Positions 26,348 through 34,315 of a stretch of DNA of 64,000 nt are shown in pieces. The DNA is taken from positions 1-64,000 of the forward strand of contig NZ_JACIFA010000016.1 in NCBI RefSeq assembly GCF_014197135.1. The letters are read 5' to 3'. Under the pieces are notes generated by a model, which did not search any database, was not told the origin of the DNA, and saw nothing but the letters and a program-made list of their open reading frames with translations. The stretch comes from Sphingomonas zeae. GTDB taxonomy: Bacteria; Pseudomonadota; Alphaproteobacteria; Sphingomonadales; Sphingomonadaceae. A program made the position numbers and the translations under genes. The first letter of the stretch is position 1, and every line of letters starts with the position of its first letter.

Positions 26348-29329
26348 TCAGAAGTTGAAGCGCACGCCCGCACGGTACACCCGCCCAAGCACGTCATAGA
26401 GCGCCGGGTTGACGAAAAAGGGCGAAGGCGCGGGATCGCGATTAAATACGTTATCGACCTTGAAATAGGCTGTGACCGCCTTGGTCACGTTATACGTGCC
26501 GCCCACGTCGAAATAGAAGGCACCGGGGATGAAATTCCGGTCGATGGTCGGCCGGTTCGCGGTCGAGGCCGGGCAGCCCGTCGTACACTGGACATATTGA
26601 TTGCCCAGCTTGCCGTCGCTGAACCAGCGTTCCTGCAGGAGCAGCGACCAATCGTCGGTAGCATAGGTCTGCACCGCCAGCCATTTCCACTTGGGTGTGT
26701 TGCCCAGGTTTACGCCCGCCGTATCATTCGGGATGGTGTTCGGCAGGCCGGTATCGGTGATGAAGCGGCGGATATTGGTCGCCAGCGCGCGCAGCGTCAG
26801 GCTGCCCGGCAGGCCCATCGGATTGCGCCAACGATAGCTTGCCTCGATGTCAAAGCCATCGGTCAGGATCGATGCCAGGTTGAACGATTGGACGTTGATG
26901 AAATTCGGACCGTTGGAATTGTTCAGGTTGAACACGCCGCACGTCTCGGGCGCGATATTGAGGTAGCATAGGTTGACGATGTCCTGCGCGCCCAGGCTGG
27001 AAATCACGTCGGTGATCTTGATCTTGTAGTAATCGACCGACAGGCTGAGGCCCGGAATGGCCTGCGAGTTCGAGAAGGCAATGCCCAGCGTGGTGTTGCG
27101 CGCGATTTCCGGCGTCAGGTTGACGTTGCCGATGGTGTTCTGCAGCGCCAGCACGGTGACGTTGCGGAACGGATCGAAAAAGCCGGGCAGCGTCGTGGTG
27201 ACGGGCGCCGCGAACAGTTCCGACAGGTTGGGCGCACGAACGTCGCGTGACGTTACGCCGCGAATGCGCAAGCCGTCGACCGGCAGGTCCCAGGTGCCGC
27301 CCACCTTCCACGCCCAGACGGTGCCCGAGGTGCTGTAGTCGGTGACGCGCACCGCGCCGTTGATGTTGGCACGGCCACCCGCATCGGAATTGATGATGGG
27401 CAGGTCGGCCTCGACGAACGCTTCCTTCACGCTATAGGCGCCGGTCCCATTCTTGTAGTTGCCCGCATACCAGTTGTTGCCATCGGCCAGCAGCGCCGGG
27501 TCGGCCGGATAGGCGGCGTTGGCCGGGGTATTGGCGAAGCCCGCGCCATAGGGGTCGGCGCGTACACGATAGAATTCGTGGCGGAATTCGCCGCCGAACG
27601 CGATCGACACCGGCCCGGCCCAGGACGAAAAGGGCGAGCCCGAGAAGTTCAGGCTGATGACGTCCTGCGTCTGGCGCGTCCGCTGATAGGGGCCGTATTG
27701 CGGCATGATGTAGCTGATCGCCGCCGCCGAGGGGTTGCCGCCGAAGATGTTGAGCGGCTGGCAGCCATTGGCGCGCGCGGTCGCATCGGCGCAGACGATC
27801 GCGCCGTTCAGCGTGGTGGCGTTGATCGCCTGGTTGAAGCGGCGCGACAGCATGATGTTGCTGACATCGACATCGGTATAGTTGGTGCCGTGCTCGAAAT
27901 ACATGTCGTAGGACCAGTCGGACCCTGCGACCGTTTCGCGCCCCTTGGCACCCGCGACGAAGCGGAACTGGCGGCGATCGGTGTAAACCTGGGTGTTGCC
28001 GAGCGCGGCGTTGCTGGTGCCATATTGGAAATTGGTGATGCCCGCCGTGGCGCATTGCGCCTTGACGAGGGCGGGGACGTAAGGATTGGCACACTGAATG
28101 GTCAGGTTGGGCCGGTTCTGCCCACCAACCGGCTGATTGTTGGTCTTCACCTGGCCGATATTGATCGTGCCGTAAATCTCGCCATTGGGTGCGAAGTCAT
28201 AGCCGATCCGGCCATAGCTGTTCACCCGCTGGATCTTCGACTGGAGCGAGCGTCCGGCATCGACATTGCCCGACAAGTCGCCGCCCTGGCAGAAGCCCGG
28301 GAGACAGCCGCGGACATTGCCCGCCGCGTCACGCGCGGGCACGCCGTTCGAGCCGTATTGGAACTGGAACGGATTGCCCGACTGATCGAAAGCGATGCCC
28401 TGAAGAGGCCCTGCGGTAATCAGGCCATATTTGGTGTAATTGTAGGACTGGGCATAGTCGCGAAACAGATATTGCGGCGATCCGTCGTTCAGGACGTTGC
28501 GGTTGATGAGCGTCGACTGACGGAACCAGTCACGCCCGCCCGCCAGACCGATGCCGAACTGACCGCCGCCCACGCCGTCCTCATGCGCATATTCGGTGCT
28601 GGCGATGACGTGCAGCGTATCGTTGAACAGGCTGGTGCCACCGGCCAGCTGGATCAGCACCTGCCGATCGTCGCCATAGGTGGTCACACCGCCCTGGATA
28701 TTGCCCTTGATCCCCTTGAACCGGGTATCGGTGATGAAGTTGACCACGCCACCGACCGCGTCCGAACCATAGGAGGCCGAGGCACCGCCATTCACGACGT
28801 CGACCCGCTTGATCAGCAGCTGTGGGAACAGGCTGATGTCGGGCACGCCGGTCACGTTCGCGCCGACGACCCGCTGCCCGTCGAGCAGGGTCAGGGTACG
28901 GATCGCCCCGACGCCGCGCAGCGAGAAGGAGCTGAGCCCCTGCTGCCCGCTGGACGTGCTGAAAGTGTTGACGGAAGTGCCGGTCGATCCCTGAAGCGAG
29001 GGCAGCTGCGCGATCGTGGTGAAGACGTTGGGCTGCGCATTGGCGGCAATCTGTTCCTCACCGATCACCGTCGTCGGCGTGGGCGCCGTGAAGCCGCCGG
29101 TCGTGATGCGGGACCCCGTCACGATGATGTCGCGGGCGCTGGCTTCTTCATTCTGATCGGTGGTATCGCCCGGCACGGTGGCCTGCGCGACCGGCGTGGA
29201 CTGCGCGCCCTGATCGGAGGCCGTCTGCGCCCAGGCCGGTGCGGCCATCATGCCGGTGGCGATAACCGCCAGGCTAGCGGCCCCCAAGGCACGATGGCGC
29301 AAGCGCCGGGCATATGTTCCCGTCTTCAT
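26348..29329 (-). CDS. TonB-dependent receptor
   Basis: This is a 993-residue outer-membrane transporter. The ATG at 29329 is preferred because GAGG lies 6 nt before it; an ATG at 29332 and a GTG at 29341 are alternatives. The signal peptide ends near APAWAQ. The TonB box is DIIVTGSRITTGG; the plug (about 75-190) includes LTLLDGQRVVGANVTG and NGGASASYGSDAVGGVVN, and the barrel ends in AGVRFNF. This belongs to the long sphingomonad/xanthomonad receptor class often found with xylan and pectin genes. It heads a two-gene operon with a GH43 and has a perfect LacI-type palindrome in its promoter. Confidence 0.92.
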   Translation of the reverse strand: MKTGTYARRLRHRALGAASLAVIATGMMAAPAWAQTASDQGAQSTPVAQATVPGDTTDQNEEASARDIIVTGSRITTGGFTAPTPTTVIGEEQIAANAQPNVFTTIAQLPSLQGSTGTSVNTFSTSSGQQGLSSFSLRGVGAIRTLTLLDGQRVVGANVTGVPDISLFPQLLIKRVDVVNGGASASYGSDAVGGVVNFITDTRFKGIKGNIQGGVTTYGDDRQVLIQLAGGTSLFNDTLHVIASTEYAHEDGVGGGQFGIGLAGGRDWFRQSTLINRNVLNDGSPQYLFRDYAQSYNYTKYGLITAGPLQGIAFDQSGNPFQFQYGSNGVPARDAAGNVRGCLPGFCQGGDLSGNVDAGRSLQSKIQRVNSYGRIGYDFAPNGEIYGTINIGQVKTNNQPVGGQNRPNLTIQCANPYVPALVKAQCATAGITNFQYGTSNAALGNTQVYTDRRQFRFVAGAKGRETVAGSDWSYDMYFEHGTNYTDVDVSNIMLSRRFNQAINATTLNGAIVCADATARANGCQPLNIFGGNPSAAAISYIMPQYGPYQRTRQTQDVISLNFSGSPFSSWAGPVSIAFGGEFRHEFYRVRADPYGAGFANTPANAAYPADPALLADGNNWYAGNYKNGTGAYSVKEAFVEADLPIINSDAGGRANINGAVRVTDYSTSGTVWAWKVGGTWDLPVDGLRIRGVTSRDVRAPNLSELFAAPVTTTLPGFFDPFRNVTVLALQNTIGNVNLTPEIARNTTLGIAFSNSQAIPGLSLSVDYYKIKITDVISSLGAQDIVNLCYLNIAPETCGVFNLNNSNGPNFINVQSFNLASILTDGFDIEASYRWRNPMGLPGSLTLRALATNIRRFITDTGLPNTIPNDTAGVNLGNTPKWKWLAVQTYATDDWSLLLQERWFSDGKLGNQYVQCTTGCPASTANRPTIDRNFIPGAFYFDVGGTYNVTKAVTAYFKVDNVFNRDPAPSPFFVNPALYDVLGRVYRAGVRFNF

Positions 29330-29360
29330 CATGATCCTCACCCTCTGGTTTCTATCTTAT

Positions 29361-29376
29361 CTGGTAACGTTACCAG
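29361..29376. promoter_or_regulatory. Perfect LacI-type palindrome upstream of TonB receptor
   Basis: CTGGTAACGTTACCAG is a perfect 16-bp palindrome 32 bp upstream of the receptor start. It has the central CG and symmetric GTAAC/GTTAC arms typical of LacI/GalR operators. The LacI encoded at 24143 is the nearest candidate binder. Confidence 0.65.
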
Positions 29377-29405
29377 CTTCATTTCCTGTTTTACGACGCC
29401 TGTCA

Positions 29406-29840
29406 ATGTCAGAAAATGTTAAGGGTATCGGACGCACCGGATATGGCGCCGAAATGCAACAGTTGGCCCTCTACCTCTTTAAAAGATCCGGTGCGGTCAT
29501 GACGAACGAAGTCGCCAGCGCCTTTGCGGAGGACCTCCGCTTCGAAATCCAGGGGGATGTCGGCGCTTTGCCCTGGATCGGTCAGAAGACGGGACGACAG
29601 GCGATGACGGATTTCCTGCGCGACCTCCGCGCGCTGACCGACCCCTTGTCCTTTGAGGTCTACGATATCCTCGCAAGCGACACCCGCGCCGTAGTCCTGG
29701 GATCGCTTCGGAGCCGGATCACCGCAACGGGCAAGATCACCGCTTCGCAATTCGCCCTGGTGTTCACCGTCGCAGATGGCGCCATCGTCCGCTTTCAGAT
29801 GCTCGAAGACAGCTATGACGTGTCACGGGCGGCGCGATGA
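29406..29840 (+). CDS. NTF2-like / SnoaL-type small protein
   Basis: This 144-residue protein has the cone-shaped NTF2/SnoaL fold signature: AFAEDLRFEIQGD, LPWIGQKTGRQAMTDFL, DILASDTRAVVLG, and ALVFTVADGAIVRFQMLEDS. Members are small-molecule isomerases, cyclases or binding proteins of unknown role. The N-terminal helix seems shorter than usual. The start is uncertain: ATG 29406 (used here), ATG 29454 or ATG 29499 all fit, and no good ribosome site decides. It is transcribed away from the TonB receptor across the palindrome and could share that regulation. Function is unknown. Confidence 0.65.
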   Translation: MSENVKGIGRTGYGAEMQQLALYLFKRSGAVMTNEVASAFAEDLRFEIQGDVGALPWIGQKTGRQAMTDFLRDLRALTDPLSFEVYDILASDTRAVVLGSLRSRITATGKITASQFALVFTVADGAIVRFQMLEDSYDVSRAAR

Positions 29841-29896
29841 TCATGAGGTGCGTGCGCGGCGCGACTGGATAAGATAGCCGCCCGGCTTCGCGCCGC

Positions 29897-30364
29897 TCAG
29901 CCCTTGGCGCAGTCCGCGCAGCGACCACGCACCTCGATCACCGGGCGCTCGGGGCGGAATCCCGCGCCGATCGCTGCATCGCGGACCGCGCCGGTCAGAC
30001 GATCGTCGTCGATATGGGTAATCTGCCCGCATTTGTCACACACCAGGAAGATGCAGTCGTGCAGACAGTCGGGATGCGCGTTGGCGACATAGGCATTGGC
30101 GCTCTCCACCCGCCGCGCCAGATTGGCGCCCACGAACAGGTCGAGGATGCGATAGACGCTGTTCGCCGCCACCCGGCGCCCCTGTGACTGCGACATGACA
30201 TCGGCGATGTCATAGGCCGAGGCGGGCTTGTCGAACCCTGCGAGCGCTTCGAACACGCTGGCGCGCATCGCCGTCCACTGCTCCCCCGCACGCTCCAGGG
30301 TGGCCTTGGCCGCGACGGAAAGGTCGGCCCCGCGAGGCTCCTGATGGTGATGCACATGCGCCAT
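29897..30364 (-). CDS. zur: Fur-family repressor, Zur-like
   Basis: This 155-residue metalloregulator is most like Zur, the zinc-uptake repressor. A winged-helix N-terminus (SAYDIADVMSQSQGRRVAANSVYRI in two parts) is followed by a dimerisation domain. The structural zinc site pairs CDKC with CADC, and LHDCIFLVC adds further ligands; HVHHHQ at the N-terminus is also His-rich. In the zinc-bound state such proteins block transcription of zinc-uptake genes. It diverges from the heme A synthase gene with a 99-bp gap. Assignment as Zur rather than Fur or PerR rests on the cysteine pattern and is moderately sure. Confidence 0.8.
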   Translation of the reverse strand: MAHVHHHQEPRGADLSVAAKATLERAGEQWTAMRASVFEALAGFDKPASAYDIADVMSQSQGRRVAANSVYRILDLFVGANLARRVESANAYVANAHPDCLHDCIFLVCDKCGQITHIDDDRLTGAVRDAAIGAGFRPERPVIEVRGRCADCAKG

Positions 30365-30463
30365 GGTCGGGATTTAGGCGGTGGCGCCCCGGCGGGCAAG
30401 GTCCAGGACGACGGGGCATTCGGTCCACTATCGCGCGCGGGCGCGCCGTCCTATGGTTGGGCC

Positions 30464-31531
30464 ATGCTGCAACCGAGCCCCGCCTTCATGATGACCACCC
30501 GTCCCCGCGCCGTTGCCCGCTGGCTGTTCGCGGTCGCCGGGCTGATCGTCGCCATGGTCGTGGTCGGCGGGATCACGCGCCTGACCAACAGTGGGCTGTC
30601 GATCACCGAATGGAAGCCGATCACCGGCATCATCCCCCCGCTGACCGAAGCCCAGTGGCAGGCCGAGTTCGCCAATTACAAGCGCATCCCGGAATATTGG
30701 ACCGTCAACCGCGACATGACGCTCGCCGGGTTCAAGGCAATCTTTTTCTGGGAATATCTACACCGCGTCCTCGGCCGGGTGATCGGCCTGGCCTTCGCCC
30801 TGCCCCTGATCTGGTTCTGGGCGCGCAAGGCCATTCCGGCCGGATACAAGCCGCGCCTTCTGGCCTTGCTCGCTCTTGGAGGTTTGCAGGGCGCGATCGG
30901 CTGGTGGATGGTCGCCTCGGGACTCGTCGAGCGCACCGATGTCAGCCATATCCGGCTGGCCGTCCATCTGTTGACGGCGCTGTTCATCCTGGCGGGGATC
31001 GTCTGGACCGCGCTGGACCTGATGGCGCTTTATCGCAACCGGCTGGCGGCGCCTGCCCGACTGACACGGCTGGGCGCAGGCGCCATCGTGGCGCTGTTCG
31101 TCCAGCTGCTGTTCGGCGCGCTGACCGCCGGGCTGGATGCGGGCTATGCCTTTTCCAGCTGGCCGCTGATGGGTGATGCCTGGTTCCCGGCGGGCACGCC
31201 GATGATGACGCCCGCCATCGCCAATGTCTTCGACAATCCGGTCGTGGTGCAGTTCATCCACCGCTGGTTCGCCTTTGTCGCGGCGGGCCTGCTCGTCTGG
31301 GCGGCGGCGCGCGCGATCGGCCATGGCGCGCTGCGCGCCGGATGGCTGGTGATCCTTCTCGTCGTCGTGCAGATCGGCCTGGGCATCGCGACGCTGTTGT
31401 CCGGCGTGCAGATCGACATTGCGGTGGCGCATCAGGCCAATGCCGCGCTGTTGCTGATCGCCGCGACCGCCGCCGCGCATCGGCTGGGCCGGGGCCACGG
31501 CCGCATCGCCAATAGCATCATGGTATCATAA
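30464..31531 (+). CDS. ctaA: Heme A synthase (COX15/CtaA)
   Basis: This inner-membrane protein of 355 residues and about 8 helices oxidises the C8 methyl of heme O to make heme A for aa3-type cytochrome oxidase. Family signatures are VVGGITRLTNSGLSITEWKP at the N-terminus, the conserved histidine segments EYLHRVLGR, SHIRLAVHLL, FIHRWFAF and AVAHQANAAL. The start is placed at the ATG 30464, since the upstream frame has no family similarity. The length fits the alphaproteobacterial type-2 CtaA. It diverges from the Zur-like gene, and no other cytochrome oxidase gene is nearby. Confidence 0.95.
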   Translation: MLQPSPAFMMTTRPRAVARWLFAVAGLIVAMVVVGGITRLTNSGLSITEWKPITGIIPPLTEAQWQAEFANYKRIPEYWTVNRDMTLAGFKAIFFWEYLHRVLGRVIGLAFALPLIWFWARKAIPAGYKPRLLALLALGGLQGAIGWWMVASGLVERTDVSHIRLAVHLLTALFILAGIVWTALDLMALYRNRLAAPARLTRLGAGAIVALFVQLLFGALTAGLDAGYAFSSWPLMGDAWFPAGTPMMTPAIANVFDNPVVVQFIHRWFAFVAAGLLVWAAARAIGHGALRAGWLVILLVVVQIGLGIATLLSGVQIDIAVAHQANAALLLIAATAAAHRLGRGHGRIANSIMVS

Positions 31532-31557
31532 TACCCGTCAGCAAAGCCCCACTTTGC

Positions 31558-31586
31558 TTGACATTTTGGGGCCTCTCCAGCATTGG
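31558..31586 (+). promoter_or_regulatory. Candidate promoter of rplM-rpsI
   Basis: CTTGACA (TTGACA at 31558-31563) is a perfect -35 box in the alphaproteobacterial CTTGAC form. It is followed after 17 bp by a weak -10, CATTGG (31581-31586). It would start transcription about 60 nt upstream of rplM, ahead of the leader hairpin. Confidence 0.45.
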
Positions 31587-31597
31587 ACCCTCGTTCT

Positions 31598-31621
31598 CGC
31601 CGCCCGGTCATACGGGCGGCG
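31598..31621 (+). promoter_or_regulatory. Leader hairpin of rplM-rpsI
   Basis: CGCCGCCCG (31598-31606) and CGGGCGGCG (31613-31621) form a perfect 9-bp stem with a 6-nt loop, ending 32 nt before the rplM ATG. No T-run follows. It may be a ribosomal-protein binding site in the leader or a transcript-stabilising hairpin. Confidence 0.5.
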
Positions 31622-31653
31622 TGTTGCATTTCAAACCGAAAGGTCTCTCGCCC

Positions 31654-32133
31654 ATGAAGGCGCTCATGAAGACCACCAAGTCGGCCAAGCCGCACGAAGT
31701 GGAAAAGAAGTGGCATATCGTCGATGCCGACGGTCTGGTTGTCGGCCGTGCCGCCAGCATCATCGCGAACATCCTGCGCGGCAAGCACAAGCCGTCCTTC
31801 ACCCCCCATGTCGATTGCGGTGACAATGTCATCGTCATCAACGCGGACAAGGTGCGCTTCACCGGCAACAAGCTGGGCCAGAAGGTGTATTACAAGCACA
31901 CCGGTTATGCCGGTGGTATCAAGGGCATCACCGCCGCCAAGGTCCTGGAAGGCCGCTTCCCCGAGCGCGTCCTGGAGAAGGCCGTCGAGCGTATGATCCC
32001 GCGCGGTCCGCTGGGTCGTGAGCAGATGCGCAACCTGCGCATCTTCGCCGGCACCGAGCATCCGCACGCCGCTCAGAACCCCGAAGTCCTCGACATTGCG
32101 TCGATGAACCGCAAGAACAAGGTGGGCGCATAA
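31654..32133 (+). CDS. rplM: 50S ribosomal protein L13
   Basis: This 159-residue L13 of the large ribosomal subunit shows the family core: EKKWHIVDADGLVVGRAAS, FTGNKLGQKVYYKHTGYAGG, ERMIPRGPLGREQMRNL and the C-terminal GTEHPHAAQNPEVLDI. It binds 23S rRNA early in assembly. An ATG at 31666 is an alternative start four codons in; AAAGG about 10 nt before 31654 fits the first. Its stop overlaps the rpsI ATG by one base (TAATG), giving the conserved rplM-rpsI operon. Confidence 0.97.
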   Translation: MKALMKTTKSAKPHEVEKKWHIVDADGLVVGRAASIIANILRGKHKPSFTPHVDCGDNVIVINADKVRFTGNKLGQKVYYKHTGYAGGIKGITAAKVLEGRFPERVLEKAVERMIPRGPLGREQMRNLRIFAGTEHPHAAQNPEVLDIASMNRKNKVGA

Positions 32134-32675
32134 TGTCCGATAACCGCCAGTCGCTCGCCGATCTCGGCGCCACCCTGAACCAGCAGGCCGCTGCCGCTCC
32201 GGCGCAGACCGCCGCTGCCGGTGAAGCGCCTGCCGCTCCGGCGGAGCGCGTCAGCACCACCCCGCTGCGTCAGCAGGAACTGGACAAGTTCGGCCGCGCC
32301 TATGCGACCGGCCGTCGTAAGGACGCCGTCGCTCGCGTCTGGCTGAAGCCGGGTTCGGGCAAGATCACGATCAACGGTCGTGACCAGGAAGTGTATTTCG
32401 CACGTCCGACGCTGCGTCTCGTCATCAACCAGGTGTTCGGCATCACCGAGCGCGAAGGTCAGTATGACGTGATCTGCACCGTCAAGGGCGGCGGTCTGTC
32501 GGGCCAGGCCGGCGCGGTCAAGCACGGCATCAGCCAGGCGCTGACCAAGTACGAGCCGATCCTGCGCGCGCCGGTCAAGGCCGCTGGCTTCCTGACCCGC
32601 GACAGCCGCGCTGTCGAGCGTAAGAAGTATGGCCGCGCCAAGGCGCGTCGCAGCTTCCAGTTCTCGAAGCGCTAA
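32133..32675 (+). CDS. rpsI: 30S ribosomal protein S9
   Basis: This is ribosomal protein S9 (180 residues), whose C-terminal tail reaches the P-site tRNA. The core is YATGRRKDAVARVWLKPGSG, VKGGGLSGQAGAVKHGISQA and the tail KKYGRAKARRSFQFSKR. The first 45 residues are an Ala/Pro-rich extension absent from E. coli S9 (130 residues) but seen in alphaproteobacteria. It is translationally coupled to rplM. Confidence 0.97.
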   Translation: MSDNRQSLADLGATLNQQAAAAPAQTAAAGEAPAAPAERVSTTPLRQQELDKFGRAYATGRRKDAVARVWLKPGSGKITINGRDQEVYFARPTLRLVINQVFGITEREGQYDVICTVKGGGLSGQAGAVKHGISQALTKYEPILRAPVKAAGFLTRDSRAVERKKYGRAKARRSFQFSKR

Positions 32676-32685
32676 GTGCGGGCAG

Positions 32686-32711
32686 CCGTGGATTGCGAAA
32701 GCAATCCGCGG
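32686..32711 (+). other. Hairpin with GAAA loop after rpsI
   Basis: CCGTGGATTGC (32686-32696) and GCAATCCGCGG (32701-32711) form a stem with one T-G pair closed by a GAAA tetraloop. It lies 10 nt after the rpsI stop. No T-run follows, so it probably protects the 3' end rather than terminating alone. Confidence 0.5.
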
Positions 32712-32785
32712 ACTCGCCACGGCGGGCGGCAGGAACGGCGATGCTGTTCATGTCCGACGACGTGGCACTTGGCCTCGTGCAAAAG

Positions 32786-32813
32786 GAGCGGTCCGGCAAC
32801 GGGCCGCTCTTTT
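32786..32813 (+). terminator. Rho-independent terminator of rplM-rpsI
   Basis: GAGCGGTCCG (32786-32795) and CGGGCCGCTC (32800-32809) pair, with one T-G wobble, around GCAA and are followed by TTTT. It ends the ribosomal operon before the DMT permease gene. Confidence 0.75.
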
Positions 32814-32854
32814 CGTTTGGAGCGAACACCACCCGCCGACAGGACAAGGAACCA

Positions 32855-33745
32855 ATGTCGAACCCCTTGTGGATTCCCGCCACCATCGCGGCCGCGACAT
32901 TCCAGGTCGGCCGCAACGCCCTGCAACGCGGCGTCATGTCCTCGTCGGGGCCATGGGGCGCGACATTGGTCCGGTTCCTGTTCGGCCTGCCCTTCTCCAT
33001 CCTGTTCGTCACGGCCGCTTATTTCGCCATGCCGGGGGCCGATCTCCATTGGAGCGGCGCCTTTTGGCTGTCGGCAATCGTCGGCGCCGCATCTCAGGTG
33101 CTGGCGACGGCGGCGCTCCTCGATGCGATGCAGCGTTCGGGCTTCGCGGTCGGCACCGCGCTCCAGCAAAGCTCGCTGCCGCTCGCCGCACTGCTCGGCC
33201 TGATCGTCTATCACGACCGGATCAGCGGGGTGGCCTGGGTCGGCGTGGCCATCACAACTGCCGGGCTGGTCGCGCTGTCCTGGCCGCCGCCTGAACAGCG
33301 TCGTGCCTCCCTGATCGGGGCGGCGATGGGGCTGGCCTCAGGGCTGTTCTTCGGCTTTTCGCTCAATGCCTTTCGCCATGCCGCATTGGCGCTCGACCCC
33401 GCCCATCCGGTCTTCGCCGCGCTGGTCTGCGTAGCAGTCGTCCAGGCGATGCAGACAGTTGCGCTTGGCCTGATCCTCGCCTGGCGCGATCCGGCGACCT
33501 TGACGGAGGTGGCACGCCGCTGGCGGCCGTCGCTGGGCGCCGGACTGTGCGGGGCTTGCGCCTCCGCCGGTTGGTTCGTCGCACTTGCTCTCTCCCCGGC
33601 CGCCCCCGTGCGGGCGCTGGGCATCATCGAGGCGCCGATCGCCGCCATGGCCGGTCACCGGCTGTTTCGCGAACGACTGGGCGCACGTCAGCTCCTGTCG
33701 GGCATAGCCATCGTCGGCGGGGTTCTGCTGACTACCCTGTTCTGA
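32855..33745 (+). CDS. EamA/DMT-family permease
   Basis: This inner-membrane protein of 296 residues has about 10 helices in two EamA repeats (roughly 1-140 and 150-296) and belongs to the drug/metabolite transporter superfamily. The start is the ATG at 32855 after AAGGA; a longer frame upstream runs through the terminator and is not used. Motifs such as ALQQSSLPLAALLGLIVYHD and IIEAPIAAMAGHRLFRERLG match the end-of-repeat pattern EPxxAxxxxxxxxxE. Substrates in the family range from amino acids to metabolites and cannot be named here. It appears to be transcribed alone. Confidence 0.85.
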   Translation: MSNPLWIPATIAAATFQVGRNALQRGVMSSSGPWGATLVRFLFGLPFSILFVTAAYFAMPGADLHWSGAFWLSAIVGAASQVLATAALLDAMQRSGFAVGTALQQSSLPLAALLGLIVYHDRISGVAWVGVAITTAGLVALSWPPPEQRRASLIGAAMGLASGLFFGFSLNAFRHAALALDPAHPVFAALVCVAVVQAMQTVALGLILAWRDPATLTEVARRWRPSLGAGLCGACASAGWFVALALSPAAPVRALGIIEAPIAAMAGHRLFRERLGARQLLSGIAIVGGVLLTTLF

Positions 33746-33840
33746 CGTCCGATCTCCTGGGCCGGAATGTCATACGGGCTTCACCAAAGGAGCGACCGAC
33801 TTAGGGCATGATATTCCGGCTCTGTTAGGAGGATAGCCGA

Positions 33841-34134
33841 TGCCAATGGCCCGCGTCGTGACACCCAACGTGCCCCTGGCAATGGCTGGGGCCGCGTCGG
33901 CCGCAATGAGCGGTCGTTCTGCTATCAGACGTTTCGCGCGCCCGCCTCGCGCCCATCGGCCCGAGCCGGCGTGCGCTGATCCTGATCGGCGGTCACGCCG
34001 ATGCCAGTTATGAGGCGCGCCGGTCCTTCGATCGTCACATGGTTCGCCGCATGGAGATAAGGCATGGCGAGATGAAGACGATCGAGCAGGCCACCGATTA
34101 TCACGACATGACCGAACAGGCCACGAACCTGTAA
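33841..34134 (+). pseudogene. Decayed gene of unknown family
   Basis: An ATG at 33841 with a strong TAGGAGGA site opens a 57-codon frame (MPMARVVTPNVPLAMAGAAS). A -1-shifted frame then runs on through RRALILIGGHADASYEARRS and ends NL-stop at 34134, without an ATG of its own until its last part. This looks like a frameshifted gene remnant. No family is recognised. Confidence 0.35.
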
Positions 34135-34174
34135 ATCTTATGGAGCCATCGATCTCGACCGGGATACACTGCGG

Positions 34175-34315
34175 ATGAAGATGGGGCTGAATGACCTCGC
34201 CTGGGTTTGGCGACGTGAAATGGGGCGGGTCGTTCCCTTTCTCCCCGTGGCGATCACAGTCTCCTGGTTGCTAAACCGGAAAGCCGCATTTGAGGCGCAG
34301 TCGGAGAGTCCGTGA
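34175..34315 (+). CDS. Possible small protein (46 residues)
   Basis: A 46-codon frame begins MKMGLNDLAWVWRREMGR and contains the hydrophobic run VVPFLPVAITVSWLL. Its stop overlaps the next gene's ATG by one base (TGATG), as in translationally coupled pairs. No family is recognised and no clear ribosome site precedes it. It could equally be residue from the decayed stretch upstream. Confidence 0.3.
   Translation: MKMGLNDLAWVWRREMGRVVPFLPVAITVSWLLNRKAAFEAQSESP

Noticed and set aside
32693..32854. Longer start for the DMT permease
   Set aside because: This stretch contains the rpsI 3' hairpin and terminator, and the ATG at 32855 has the better ribosome site and family N-terminus.
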